Positions 11,728-22,644 of a stretch of 64,000 nt of DNA are shown one piece after another. Where the stretch lies: contig JABACO010000005.1 of NCBI GenBank assembly GCA_013339895.1, forward strand, positions 5,466,528-5,530,527, given 5' to 3'. A program made the position numbers and the translations under genes. The notes beneath the pieces are model-generated. The model ran no database searches. It saw only the letters and a list, made by a program, of their open reading frames with translations, and was not told the DNA's origin. Source of the DNA: Ephydatia muelleri (lineage: Eukaryota; Porifera; Demospongiae; Spongillida; Spongillidae). How positions within the stretch are numbered: position 1 is the stretch's first letter; each line of letters starts with the position of its first letter.

Positions 11728-11803
11728 CCCCCCACACACACACACAGACACACACACACACAGACACACACACACAAACACACACACACGGACACCCACA
11801 CAG
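11728..11803. repeat. Interrupted (CA)n satellite
   Basis: CACACA with periodic AGACA and CGGACAC interruptions. Open frames through it are spurious. Confidence 0.9.
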
Positions 11804-11829
11804 AGGTTAGTCTCTGGCATTGATTTGTT

Positions 11830-12948
11830 TACTCTAAGAGTAAAAGCAACACTTTTTCAATGCAATGGGATGCAAGACCTCAATAAAGTGTACAAGACAG
11901 GAGTTGTAGTCTCAAGCTCATTGTGCAGTTTGTTCCAGAAAAGGGCACACAAATGTTCTCTCTGGCCATGAAAGAGAATTGAAGTTGAGCAAAGAGACTT
12001 TATCTTTAGCTACATTTCGCAATCTTAGTAGTGGTGGCAACAGTACTAAGTAAATGTTGATAGCGAATCTCCTGGTTTAAGCCATTCAGGCATAGTACAA
12101 CATTGTTGCTAGTAGTATCTGTAATTAATTAAATTCATGGCTAGGTAATTAAATTCCTCGCGACGTTGGATTGATCATATCGAGAAATTGGCGGTCAAAA
12201 GGATTACGCGGTATTCGGTCATTGCGTAATTCAATGTCCATAGAAAATGTATGGACGCATTCAGAAAACTGCAGCTAACTGCAGAAAAAAACCAAAAATT
12301 GACTAGCTGCTCTCGGATTTGCAATGTGGGGACTAGTTGACGTATTGTGTGTAGTTTTTCGGAACTTAAGTACCTATATCCGCACTTCCACATTAATTAT
12401 GCAAGGTTTCCAATGTCCATTCATTTTTTCTCATTTCCTTATTCAGTCATCAATAGTTTCCAAACCAAATGATATTTTCCTTACCTGCTCACGGATTACA
12501 TGAGAGTAATCAATGAACTTATTTATCATTATTTTTTCAGAGCTTAGGGCCTTCAAATCGCACTTCCCTTGAATGGTTAGTGAGATACACCCCAAATTCA
12601 ATGTGCCTACCACGATCATCACGTGCCACCCTATCGTCAGTCAGCCGTGCCCAGACCTGGTTGTTTTTTGATTTTGTATTAATGACCTATACTGACTTAG
12701 CATGACCCCTTGTAAGAGTGGGCACTAATTGGGATTATATGCTGCAAAGACGGAGGTGGCGATTACACAGAGGAGTTTGCCACTTATAGAATCGACACAG
12801 GAGTGCCTGGGCATGACAACCAACCAGTCTTCTTACGGAAGCATCTTGCAAGTCTCAGAGTCCTAGGTTAGCATGAATGTGACACGTACATGATTACAGT
12901 AGCTACGTCCGTAATAGGCTAAATGGTTGTGCAACTGTAATATCTAAG
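11830..12948. other. No gene recognised
   Basis: Unique AT-rich DNA with no long frame, repeat boundary or conserved motif that I can support on either strand. Confidence 0.5.
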
Positions 12949-13205
12949 CAGGCCCGTAGCCAGGAAGTTAGGCGGGGGGGGGAGGGGGGGGGGGGGGGGG
13001 GGGAAATCGATTAATACTTCTGAAAGCATTTATCCGGGGGCCCAAATACGAGAGCCGGGGGGGGGGGGCCAAATACGAAAAGCGAGACACCTTCGGGCCT
13101 GATGCATTTTTATAAGTACATGTACCATATCTAGAAGAGGCGGAAGTTTCAAGCATCGAACGGGGGGGAGGGGGAGGGGGGAATCTCCCCCTGGCTATGG
13201 GCCTG
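12949..13205. mobile_element. MITE with G-rich interior
   Basis: Ends are 16-bp inverted repeats with one mismatch: CAGGCCCGTAGCCAGG at 12949 and CCTGGCTATGGGCCTG ending at 13205. The interior has three G tracts (12973..13002, about 13057..13067, about 13161..13181) separated by a repeated CCAAATACGA motif. Non-coding. The flanks CTAAG and ATAAG are only weakly similar, so the target duplication is not established. Confidence 0.7.
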
Positions 13206-13492
13206 ATAAGAGCTTACACATATAGATCTCTAAACTATCTACATGTATGGTAACGTCTGGTACAAACGGTGGAAGCATCAAATGTACAATAGCAGTCATA
13301 CACTGGCGGTACGCACTTTATTGACCTTTCCCATTGAAAAGTAATGCCTTATTAAAGATTCCACACTTTTAACTTTGCAGCAGTTTGTCTGACTTTAAGT
13401 TGAGGTGCATAAGATTTGTGTCAACTATAACATTTGAAAACTACCATGTTTTCTCTGCCCCATATGTGTATGTACATGCAGGTACATGTATA

Positions 13493-14043
13493 TGGGACAG
13501 TTTCCACGAAAACAGCCCATCACATATAATACATGACTGTATAAAATGTCTTTGCGTTTGAATCATTATAACTTCCGAATGATTAACGCTATCGACTTCC
13601 TATTTTCAACACTTCATACATTTTGGGGGCCTTGCACTTGACTGTGCAAGTATCGCAACGTCCAATACTCCACCGGGTTCAAACCTACCATAACTTTTGG
13701 TAGGAGTAATCAAATCGCTTCAAATTTGGTTTGTAAATAGAGAGGTCCCTATATGCACATTTTCCCGCTTGATATGGCAGGACACAATTTGCCGCGATAG
13801 GTACAGGAACCTCTGTACCCACAAACCAAATTTTAAAAGCGATATGATTACAGGAGAACCGAAAGGTATTTGGCGGGTTTGAACCTAGTGGGGTATCATA
13901 CATTGCAATACCCCAAAACGTATTTCACCATACAGAAATGGTGTAGTATGAAGTGTTGAGAATAAGAAGTCAATAGCCTTAACCGTTTGGAAGTTATAGC
14001 GATTCAAACGCAAGGGAATTTTGAGGGGCAGTTTCCACATCCC
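13493..14043. mobile_element. Foldback element, long form
   Basis: The left arm starts TGGGACAGTTTCC and carries CGCTATCGACTTCCTATTTT and CACTTCATAC. The right arm carries the same blocks inverted (GTAGTATGAAGTGTTGAGAA, GTTATAGCGATTCAAACG) and ends TTTCCACATCCCA. Between the arms is a second, inner inverted pair (GGGTTCAAACC about 13676 with GGGTTTGAACC about 13875; GGTTTGTAAATAG with CACAAACCAAATTT), with GTGCAAGTATCGCAACG and ATTGCAATACCCC nearer the core. Arms are diverged. Same family as 20445..20696 and 50082..50212. Non-coding. Confidence 0.75.
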
Positions 14044-14554
14044 ATATATGTGTGCATACATGTATGTGTATGTACATGTATGTATGTGTTTATGTACATG
14101 TATATATGTTATGTTCTTGATCTTCATGTCTTCTCAGCCTTGTAGAGACTCACTGATGGAAGAACCATGTTGGTGATTCAGTGCTGATCAGCTCTCTTGA
14201 ACTATCCGGCATGCTCCCGCCTGAAAGAGTGCTGCAAGATGTAAAATAGGTCACAGTCAAGTTGAACTTTGATTAAGGACTATTGGAGCTAATGATACAT
14301 TAGTGTGTGCTTAATTGTAGTCATTTCAGTACTTCATCACAGGCCTATTTCTTGTCTGGCCACTTAATTATATGTAAGCTTTTGTTTTAAGGAAAGAATT
14401 GCTTCCGAAGGTGATAGTTAGGACTGATATTTGTTTTATGGGACACAAATATAAGGCATAATCTCCCTGTCTGAAGTAATATCTGTGGATGCTACCACAG
14501 CCTCACCCGTCCACTAAAGGGTACTGTCAAAAAAACTAGAGGACCCAGTTCTCA

Positions 14555-14790
14555 TTGTTGTTGAAAGCATTATCACCTGCTGACAAGGCTTGGCTGCTCT
14601 CTGTGTCAGCACCTCATGCTGCATCCTGGCTACTGGTCACACCTCCTAGTCTTGACCTGAACTTTGAACCCAATGAACTGTAATTCTCCATCCAATGGTG
14701 GCTAGGGATGGACACGGCTAGAGGCTCCTCATGTTCTTTGTGCCCTGGTGCTACTACCTGTAAACAGGGCGGTGATGTTGTCCAGTGCCC
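14555..14790 (+). pseudogene. Reverse-transcriptase element fragment, C-terminal region
   Basis: One frame reads LSPADKAWLLSVSAPHAASW, then LDLNFEPNEL, a TAA, then IQWWLGMDTARGSSCSLCPG and CKQGGDVV. The CSLCPG...C...GGDVV order is the zinc-knuckle-like stretch that precedes the nuclease-like C-terminus of a retroelement family I know from cnidarian and sponge genomes. A related piece with VVTRHNHLYN is at 36396..36509 in this window. One in-frame stop and no flanking element show this is a dead fragment. Confidence 0.55.
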
Positions 14791-14888
14791 AGCCATTGAA
14801 TCACATATGTAACAATGAGTAAACAAGCACATACATATAATACATGTACGTTGTGGGTGCAAGGGTCAAGCATTTTAATAAAAGATGA

Positions 14889-14961
14889 TGGTGCAGGGAC
14901 TGATACAGAAAACAAAAGATAGAGGCAGCAAAAACTAACAAAAGATAGAGGCAGCAAAAAC
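14889..14961. repeat. Tandem duplication of a 27-base unit
   Basis: AACAAAAGATAGAGGCAGCA followed by AAAACT is present twice back to back. A probable replication slip. Confidence 0.7.
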
Positions 14962-15375
14962 TGTTTGTCATTTGCATGATGGGTGGGGCCTTAGGAAGAA
15001 CTGTATCAAGTTTTTGAGGGGTGACTCTTTCATTGTAAGGGCATCCTGTTCAGCTGATCCTGACAAGAGAGTACATCCAATTTCAGTGATGGATCCAGGA
15101 TTTCCAGTTTGTGGAGGGGGGGGGGGGGAAACAAATGACCCATGCCAACATCCTGCTCCAGCTGGGGTATGGGGGAGTGGCTGTAAGCTCCTCCATAGGG
15201 TCTAGGGAAGAGCACATTACATTGTACTTCGACATCAACCCATATTTCAACAAGTCAAAGAGTGTATGGAAGCGCTTGTGCCTACAGTACATGTACACAG
15301 ATAACATTTCATATAGAGGTGTAGCTCCTCCCATGGATGTGAGATAAGATAACCACAGGCATTACCACTTACACA

Positions 15376-15422
<47 letters not shown>

Positions 15423-15794
15423 GACCCTCCTTCACAAGAAATCCAATCTTCATGTAAAGGTATCTGCCACAATCAAGTGAAGGTCAGTATACACAGCTCA
15501 CAAGATGGGTATTCATTTTAGCCAGGACAATGGTTGTGTACACCTTGGACTGCCCTTGTGGGTTTTGTGGTAGTGGTCAGGCCCCAAGGCCAACATAAAC
15601 AACGAAGTACTGAGTATACCATATCAACGCTAATAGTACATGGCTACACTACACCCTTCTCCTACAACTCTCCTCTCTGCTAGTGGAGCATACTGCCCTA
15701 AACATTCATGACTCCAACAAGTCAGTACAGGGAGGATAAATGGTATGTGTAATTTTGCCAGAGATTTCCCTGCTGGTGTACATGTACATGACTA
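14962..15794. other. No gene; satellites only
   Basis: Contains a G run at 15114..15128 and (CA)n at about 15370..15422. No supported coding sequence. GGGAAGAGCACATTACATTG and neighbouring open frames are short and lack family features. Confidence 0.5.
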
Positions 15795-16075
15795 CAGGAG
15801 AGCAGGAGAGAGGGAGTGAGGGAGGGAGGGAGGGGGAGGGGGAGGGAGGGAGAGGGAGGGCGGGGGGGAGGGAGGGGGGAGGGAGGGGGAGGGGGAGGAG
15901 GGGTGGGATGTGGGCGTGGAGGGGGAGGGGTGAGGGGTAGGTGAGGGGGGTGGAGGGATTGTGGCGTGGGGAGGCGGGAGGGCATGTGTTGGGGGAATTG
16001 GGAGGACGGTGGGGGGGGGAGGGAAGGGGGGGGGGGGGAGGCGTGGTGGAGGGAGGGAGTTTTCTTGGTGAGACG
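15795..16075. repeat. Purine-rich (GGGA)n minisatellite
   Basis: About 280 bases, almost only G and A on the plus strand (GGGAGGGAGGGAGGGGGAGG and variants). The long proline/serine-rich minus-strand frames here are products of the repeat. It could form triplex or G-quadruplex structures. Confidence 0.85.
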
Positions 16076-16659
16076 ACAGGAGAGAAGAAGGAGAAAGAGA
16101 CGGGTGAAAGAGCAAAGAACGCTGGCACACAAACTAAGTGGATTGAAGTGTACACCAATGTACGGGCAGGCTGGCTGCAGCACTGATGACGCCCAACACC
16201 ATGTTCCAACTGGAGTGCAGTGCCTGCGGGCGTGACTGGAGGACCTGTCCAACAGATAACGTACTGAGCACAGATCATATACATGTACCATGCACACTGT
16301 TATTTGCGCATGTTGCACACAGTAGCAGAGAAGACATACATGTACATGTAGAAAGTGAAGGGGAAGAGGCCAGTGGTGTTGTAGCTAATCACAGTAAGGG
16401 GCAGGACACCCGCCAGAGCACCATTGCAATACTAACTGAAGTTGATGAGGATGCCATTACTGTGAGTTGGCAAGTCCCAAGACACAATGATGTAGGTGGA
16501 GCCCACATTCTGCACCGACACAGCATCAAATCCATCCGGTGCTGGGGGAAGGAGGGGAAAGAGGATGACATCACATGCATGCACACAATGACATCACACA
16601 TACATGTAAATGTATACACAGTCAGTGACACACACATACACACGCACACACACACAACC

Positions 16660-17226
16660 ACGCACACCGAGGTACCATTCAGGAGGGGATAAGACACATG
16701 CTGTAAGGGGTTGCAATGCCATATCTGCTCGTGTGCTGGGAAATCCCTCAAAGTAGACTTTCATGGTCAGCAGTGGGACAATCACGTCAGTGATGGCCGC
16801 CGCGTGCACCGTACCCACGGTGACATAGAAGGTATTGAAGGCCTGCTCAAACAGTACCACGTGCCCCTGGCCATCACAGAGGTTACTGCCCACAGGAGGG
16901 GACTGCACCACACTCGCACCGACGTACAAGCTCAACATGACCGATGAGTTCTGAAGCTCACAGTGTGCCACTGACCATCAATGAAGGTTCTGGTACTGTT
17001 GGATCCAACGACAGCTGGTCCAGAGCCCACATCAAATATTAACCATGGCAACCCGCCATGCATCTTCACCCCCAGGAAGTCAGTTATTACACTGTTGCTC
17101 TGGTAGAAGAGAATGCCGCTGGGGTTGTAGGCATGGAACTGGACTGTGGCCTGGTTAATAAAACCACAAAGGAACATGTGCCCGCTGAATGTAGCCAGGC
17201 CCCTACTGTCGAAGGAGGTGCCCACA
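16660..17226 (-). pseudogene. Laminin-G domain segment
   Basis: Reads SFDSRGLATFSGHMFLCGF, FHAYNPSGILFYQSN, FLGVKMHGGLPWLIFDVGSG and FIDGQWHTV, the strand order and 'DG-WH-V' signature of laminin-G jelly rolls. These bind glycans or matrix proteins. After WHTV the frame must shift by one base near 16975 to continue with SSVMLSLYVGASVVQSP and TVGTVHAAAITDVIVPLLTM. It is the best preserved part of the locus. There is no clear splice site at the FN3/laminin-G join (about 17226..17260). Confidence 0.65.
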
Positions 17227-17634
17227 TCTCTGACTGGGACTTAAGGCTGGGGACTCGATGGTGCAAGGTTAGGCAGTGATGACATAGTCGGGTTGGAGGG
17301 GAGCATTCCATTGGAGGGACATGGAAGAGAATGTGGTATTGAGGATGAGGGGGGGAGCTTGGCCCACAGGTGCTAAAGGTGTGAGAAAGATACAAATTGG
17401 TTGTCAATGACCACTTGGGGCTTTGTTAAATATAATTAAACACAAAACACATAACCCACACACACATCATGTGCACATGGCACACATGCATGCAAATGCT
17501 GCTTGTCTCTGCTAAGTGTACAAACTGAATGATGACTGCCATTTTCTTTACACAAGGCAAGAAGAGAAGGCCATAAAACATGTACCTACAACACCAAATC
17601 ATACACACGTACATGTACCTGCAACACAAACAAC

Positions 17635-17744
17635 ATCCACACACATACATGTAAACACACACCCACACACCCACAACACACACAAGACACACACACAAAC
17701 AACACACACACACACACGCACACACACAGGCGCATGCACACGCA

Positions 17745-17812
<68 letters not shown>

Positions 17813-17816
17813 TGGT
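17635..17816. repeat. Long CA-rich satellite in an intron
   Basis: Imperfect (CA)n with ACAT and CGCA interruptions, then a pure (CA) run of about 50 bases before GCACATGG. It separates two FN3 exons of the minus-strand gene. Confidence 0.9.
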
Positions 17817-17839
17817 CCACATACACAACGTATACATAC

Positions 17840-18108
17840 CACTATCCAGTGTTGTGACATTGGCAACACCACCAGTCTGACATCCAGCTGTGGTGCATGC
17901 TGCTTCCACAAAGCTGTACTGCGTTGACGGCTGCAGGTTATGTACCATGGAACACTGGAGGTAGTGAGAAGGACATTCCCCAGTACGGAAACAGCTTACA
18001 CATTGCAGGCTGTGATGATCCCATTGGGAACTGAGGGGTTCAACTACATCACATTGACAGAGGAAGAGGAGAGTGCCAGAAGCTGAGGGCTTGGAACCCC
18101 CAATGGTG
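17840..18108 (-). pseudogene. FN3 exon with a stop in place of the core tryptophan
   Basis: Bounded by AG (after a pyrimidine-rich CCTTTCACAG) and GTATGT, phase 1 in. Reads GVPSPQLLALSSSSVNVM, then TAG where the conserved FN3 strand-B Trp is expected, then PNGIITACNV. A second frame carries HYLQCSMVHNLQPSTQYSF and GCQTGGVANVTTL. So there is at least one nonsense change (TGG to TAG fits) and one indel. Confidence 0.65.
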
Positions 18109-18139
18109 CTGTGAAAGGAACCAAGATGTGACAACCATA

Positions 18140-18215
18140 CACAAACACACACACACACACACACGACAGTGTGCATATACATGTACATGTATGTGAGTAT
18201 GCATAAATACATATG

Positions 18216-18270
<55 letters not shown>
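18140..18270. repeat. Two (CA)n arrays flanking TACATGTACATGTA
   Basis: CA runs at about 18143..18164 and 18219..18268 on either side of overlapping TACATG palindromes. Intronic to the minus-strand gene. Confidence 0.85.
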
Positions 18271-18272
<2 letters not shown>

Positions 18273-18438
18273 CTCACATTGATTTTCATTGCAATACAGG
18301 GGGTGTGGCACCTACATGTACTTACACAGCATGCGGCGTGAGCGGGACAAATACAAGTGGTGGTCACAATAAATGGGTGGGTTATATATAATAATCGGAG
18401 ATCAAACACTTCCAAAGGGTGGGGTTTCTCCAAGAAAG

Positions 18439-18441
<3 letters not shown>

Positions 18442-18480
<39 letters not shown>
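18442..18480. repeat. Homopolymer run of 39 C
   Basis: Longest of the C/G runs in the window, next to ATCCCACACATCATACTGG. Length is probably unreliable in the assembly. Confidence 0.9.
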
Positions 18481-18746
18481 ATCCCACACATCATACTGGA
18501 TCAGCAGTATTGGACAGTGCAGTCACAGCATTCAGAGCAGTAACATTGGGAGCAGCCTGGGATGTGGGCATGGCTTGTAATATCTTGAGTTGCTTTGGCC
18601 ACACCCACCGGATGTGCAGGCCTGTACCAGTATGTACGCTGTAAACAGTTGTAGTTCATATACAGTGTATGGTATTGGACAGGGCAGGGATTTACCGCTC
18701 CCACCCCCTATCCGCCCCCTGGTTTGCCCCTAATTTGAATAACCCA

Positions 18747-19050
18747 GGGAGAAGGCCAACAGTATACCATATCCACACTCAACAAGGCCAACAGAATAGG
18801 GAGAAGGCCAATAGTATAGGGAGAAGGCCAACAGTATAAGGCCAAAAGTATAAAGACAAGGCGAACAGTATAGGGAGAAGATCAGCAGTATAGGGAGAAG
18901 GCCACCAGTCTAACAATAAAGGAAGATGACCAACAGACGGGCAATTAACGGTTCGAGAGTAAAGGGAGAAGGCTACCACTGGTTATAGTACAGGTAGATG
19001 TGCACAATTATAGAGAGATGGCCAACTGTACTAGTATAGAGAGAAGGCCA
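18747..19050. repeat. Degenerate minisatellite, about 20-base unit
   Basis: Roughly a dozen diverged copies of AGTATAGGGAGAAGGCCAAC, with best copies at 18795..18915 and worn copies to 19050. Non-coding. Confidence 0.8.
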
Positions 19051-19235
19051 TATCTACTCTTTCCAAGATATGCACATACCTGTAGGGCCGAACACTACCC
19101 ACTGCCGAACACACCCTACGCTACTAAATTCACCTGCGTCTCAGAAGATGAAAGCATGAAGGGCATACGTAGTTGCATGCATCATTGTGCCTAATTGATG
19201 CGCTCCACATCTCCAGTGCAAGTGACGCATTAATG

Positions 19236-19560
19236 CATCGGTTCAATTATAATAGTAATTCAAATTGTATTGATAGTTAACCCCCACTAGCTAGCCGACA
19301 TAATTTTAATAATTATAGCTTTATTCTAAGATGACGCAAGGTATTACGTAATGACTACTTCGTTTATGAATAAATTATGCGCGGTAGAAATTAAAATTTT
19401 GTCTTGATTGTAGTTTACGAATGGTTAATGGTATAATCTTATAAAGCACAGAATCACAATCAGTCTGATTTATCGTAAATTATAAACATGTTTGAAATTC
19501 AATTTGAAAACAAAAAGCAAGATGACCGCCTATGTATGGGCCATTTCTCCATATGTATTG
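19236..19560 (+). repeat. Copy 1 of a promoter-like direct repeat
   Basis: Matches 21320..21600 over most of its length: TAGCCGACATAA, GATGACGCAAGGTATTACGT, TATAATCTTATAAAGCA and GATTTATCGTAAATTATAAA. It ends in AAAGCAAGATGACCGCCTAT. Both copies have a TATA-like element about 75 bases before an ATG that opens MTAYVWAISPY. Here the frame continues for about 15 more codons without a recognised domain. The region to 20040 has no supported gene. Confidence 0.6.
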
Positions 19561-20059
19561 TTACATAATCACTGGCAGTTCTCTTTCCACGTAGCGGTGA
19601 TGTAATCCATCCGCAGCTGTGGGAATCAGGGTCTGGGTACGAGACTAACTCCGGAGGTCAAATTCTCAGCCCCGTCGCCCGATAAAGGTCTTTCAATGAA
19701 GGCGCACCTAGCACGTTCCGTATATCGGTTTCAACCAAAGATGGCCATTACCATGAGATGGCGAGCCTACACGTACGAATCATGACGAAAAGAGCTTCGA
19801 ACTCAAGAAACGTACCGGGGGGAGAGGGGGGTAAACAAAGAATGGAAGGAGGGGCTACACGAGTCTGGGGACTAGAAAGTCAGGTATCTGGTCCCCATCG
19901 GGAGTGATGTAAGAGCCATTTTTAGTAACGCGATGACGGTGCCGCAATGCGCATGCGTAACAATCAATACACGGAATCGAAACTAAAAATTATACTAAAA
20001 GAGATATTTGTGTATATTATACTCTCTACTCATACAGGTACTTAAAATAAAATCTGTTG

Positions 20060-20215
20060 TTGTAAAGAATGTTAATTAATTGATTTAATAATTAGCTGTT
20101 TTTATGTTTTGATAAATCTTAGCTTACATATACTATTGTAACGGTGAAAGTAGAAGTTTGATATTCAATTCCTAGCCAGAGTTATGGGTCGATGTCCGAA
20201 ATTTCTGGCAATGCG
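20060..20215. repeat. Diverged interspersed repeat related to 2425..2620
   Basis: Shared blocks include ATTAATTAGCTGTTTT / ATAATTAGCTGTTTTTATG, AACGGTGAAA and the order GAGTTATG-GATGTCC-AATTTCTGG. Boundaries are uncertain. It may be the flank of the foldback element next to it. Confidence 0.4.
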
Positions 20216-20444
20216 TCGTTTTTTGTGGGACAGTATATCTTACGAATCGATGGTCTTTTCTGTTTGAAAATGGCTTTATAACCAAGATGGTTAAATTGTA
20301 GCGTGGTGTTGTTTGTTTGCATTGTAACGGCAGTGCTCAGAACCGCTCCAACAGAACGTTGGATATGGTAATTTTGTGGGACAGTGTAGCCTTTATGCCG
20401 TAACAAAAAAGAATAGTGACAAAAAATCATTATAAAAAGCAATT

Positions 20445-20696
20445 TGGGACAGTTTCCGCGAAAATTGCCCCATGTTTCAAATGTTATAAAAATGCATCGC
20501 GTTTGAATCGCTATAACTTCCCAACGGATAACGCTATCGACTTCCTATTTTCAACACGTCATACTACACCATTTCACTATGAAGTATAGAAAATAGGAAG
20601 TCGATAGCGTTATCCGTTGGGATGTTATAGCGATTCAAACGCGATGCATTTTTATAACATTTTAACCGCGGGGCAATTTTCGCGGAAACTGTCCCA
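20445..20696. mobile_element. Foldback element, compact form with a near-perfect stem
   Basis: A 252-base inverted repeat with almost no loop. The left end is TGGGACAGTTTCCGCGAAAA and the right end is its reverse complement, ending GTCCCA. Arms meet around CACCATTTCACTATGAAG near 20572. Only scattered mismatches occur (for example GTCATACTACACC versus GAAGTATAG). No coding capacity. Transcripts would form a hairpin of over 100 bp. Related to 13493..14043 and 50082..50212. Confidence 0.85.
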
Positions 20697-20926
20697 TTTT
20701 CCATACATCTCTATGGAGGAGTACTAATCCTTATGAGGAACCTCGCAGCAGTGGCTGAAAATTCCATCAACCTGGCAGAGTGATAGCTTATCATGTTATC
20801 CATCATGGGGCTTCTTTCAAACTTAAATAGCTGATTTATGGTATTCAAAAATGAACTTTACCCCATACATTTCTATGGACGTGCGCGGGAAATGTGACGG
20901 ACGTTTGCAAAATTGGCCAGGAATTG

Positions 20927-21170
20927 CTAATGAGCGTCCGAAATTTCTCGCAATGGTATGGTGTTGCATGTCTTAACAAAATTAGCTACCTTTTCCTCCA
21001 AGTCCTGGGGCAGGTGTTGTCCTACTGAAGATTTTTGCCGTATGACAAATCCCCAGCGCTTCATGAAACGAGCAACCCACCAGCGCTCGCATGAAACGTT
21101 GGATCCGTGATTCCAAGCACTCCTCAAAGCCTTGCTTCTTGTGCGATACTACTATACCACTACCCGGCCA
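20927..21170 (-). pseudogene. pogo-like transposase fragment (CENP-B-type HTH)
   Basis: Reads WWVARFMKRWGFVIRQKSSV, then GQHLPQDLEEKVANFVKTC, which is the second helix-turn-helix block of pogo/Tigger/CENP-B-like transposases (W-FM-R---LR-K--VGQ-LP-D-EEKV-NF). It binds terminal repeats in intact elements. Upstream residues need a frame change and no DDE core follows before the frame ends at 20927. It is an isolated dead fragment. Confidence 0.5.
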
Positions 21171-21319
21171 ATTCTCAGAAATGGCAGTGTAACGACATCA
21201 CGTGCTGATCTGCTCTAGAACATTCTTTTATGTTATATAAGAAGTCGCATGTCTTCTCTTTTACCTATTTCCGGTGTATGCGTTACACGGCACAGCTGAT
21301 AAGTTAATTTTTAATTTGT

Positions 21320-21600
21320 GTATCGGTACAATTATAATTGTAATTCAAATTGTCTTGATAGTTACGTCACAGCTATTAAAGTTTATAACCTACCTAGCCG
21401 ACATAACTTTATTCTACGATGACGCAAGGTATTACGTAAATTTTTGTCTTGATTTTAGTTTACGAATGGTTCGTGGTATAATCTTATAAAGCATAGATTC
21501 ACAGTCAGTCCGATTTATCGTAAATTATAAACGTGTTTGAAATTCAATTTAAAAAAAAAAGCAAGATGACCGCCTATGTATGGGCCATTTCTCCATATGG
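21320..21600 (+). repeat. Copy 2 of a promoter-like direct repeat
   Basis: Second copy of the 19236..19560 segment, about 2.06 kb downstream. Here ATG 21566 opens MTAYVWAISPYGEWNDV and is followed directly by the Ginger-like fragment, which suggests that the repeat is that element's 5' region. Confidence 0.6.
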
Positions 21601-21639
21601 AGAGTGGAATGATGTACTTCAAAAAGGAATCTAAGAAGA

Positions 21640-22085
21640 AGGTGATGCGGAAGGATGCAGTGTTCGTGTTAAAAACGTAGACGAAAATAGACTCATTCTG
21701 GAGCTATGTCATGCTGGAGTGGAAAGTACAAACAGAAATAAAACTTTTTATGATAGTTGTATGCCTGTATGATCATGTAGGAAGCCACTTAGGCAGAGAT
21801 AAAACCATTCAAGTCGTTTATAAATGAAGATGATAGGCACCAGGTTGGAGACTTGGTGTGAAGGTCTAATATAAATCTTGACATGCATGCTGTTTTCTCC
21901 ACCCAATATAGGTTGGTATCAACCTCAGCTCATAGGTCAACTGCCCACCGCCTCAAACGGTAATAAGCATGTTGTCACTTTGTTGATTACTTCAGCAAGT
22001 GGCCTGAAGGCTGCACCTCTGAAGGATAAATTTGCGGCAAGTGTAGCAATTTTCTTGTACGAAACGTTTCTGCAGGTATGGTTGA
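21640..22085 (+). pseudogene. Ginger/GIN-like integrase fragment
   Basis: Pieces of a retroviral-type integrase. HVGSHLGRDKTIQ (about 21773..21812) is the histidine half of the HHCC zinc finger. IGWYQPQLIGQLPTASNG...KHVVTL and AAPLKDKFAASVAIFLYETF (21907..22075) flank the first catalytic Asp. The Asp motif VDYFSKWPE is present but one frame off: one base is missing before it and one is extra after it, so two indels compensate. Such intron-containing integrases without RT belong to Ginger-type DNA transposons or their GIN/KRBA2-like host derivatives. The second Asp and Glu are missing. Confidence 0.5.
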
Positions 22086-22644
22086 AGACATATCACTCTG
22101 CTACAAGCATAAAACAATTATTGAAAGCAAACAAATGCTGCAAAAAATCTATTCCACACCGTTTTAACTGATTTGTAATCTACAGGTACGTCATTACTGT
22201 GTCAAAGTCAGGGGTACTCTCTGGCATTGATAAGTGAAGGAAGGTATATATGCATCTAGTAAACCAAATACTCAAAGCTTGATGTGCTCAGCTACACTAT
22301 CTCATGCACTGACTAGGGAAGGTTCATTGGGCATGTCAGGTATTAACTTACACCACATTACGACTCTACATTTCAATTGTAGCTTGCCAAGCACCTGCCC
22401 AAGTTAATCCTGCTTTCATGGCAACAGAAAGCAACATAGTTTCACATGACTTTGATTTATTGCCACTTTTGAGATATTTTCAAAAGACTCCTGCATGTGG
22501 TCAGTCAATCATGATCAGGACTACACATACATGTATAGCATTAATTGAATAATGCAGAAATTCGTCTTCCATATGTAGTACCATTATCATTTCATGAATC
22601 CCTAATTAGTTGGTTGTCTCCTCTGTATGCATAATACCAGAGGT

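Larger units (their letters stand above)
16180..18650 (-). pseudogene. Decayed FN3/laminin-G extracellular protein gene, usherin-like
   Basis: Minus-strand modules in 5' to 3' order: an FN3 edge at about 18485..18640 (PNVTALNAVTALSNTADPV); an FN3 exon at 17840..18108; the start of an FN3 at about 17260..17380 (NTTFSSMSLQWNAPLQPDYV), running abruptly into a laminin-G domain at about 16660..17226; then another FN3 start at about 16430..16545 (DGFDAVSVQNVGSTYIIVSW, LPTHSNGILINFS). Alternating FN3 and laminin-G modules resemble usherin (USH2A)-type proteins, large extracellular or membrane proteins. Each module carries a stop or frameshift, and several introns consist of CA satellite, so the locus looks dead or badly assembled. 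Confidence 0.6.

Noticed and set aside
15083..15130. CAGTGATGGATCCAGGATTT next to a G run, like a hAT end
   Set aside because: No matching inverted end or target duplication found nearby.
15706..16318. Pro/Ser-rich minus-strand frames of nearly 200 codons
   Set aside because: Translation of a (GGGA)n minisatellite; two frames are open at once and neither has a domain.
17426..18487. Cys/Val-rich frames on the minus strand around FN3 exons
   Set aside because: They cross introns made of CA satellite. Only the short FN3 portions are real.
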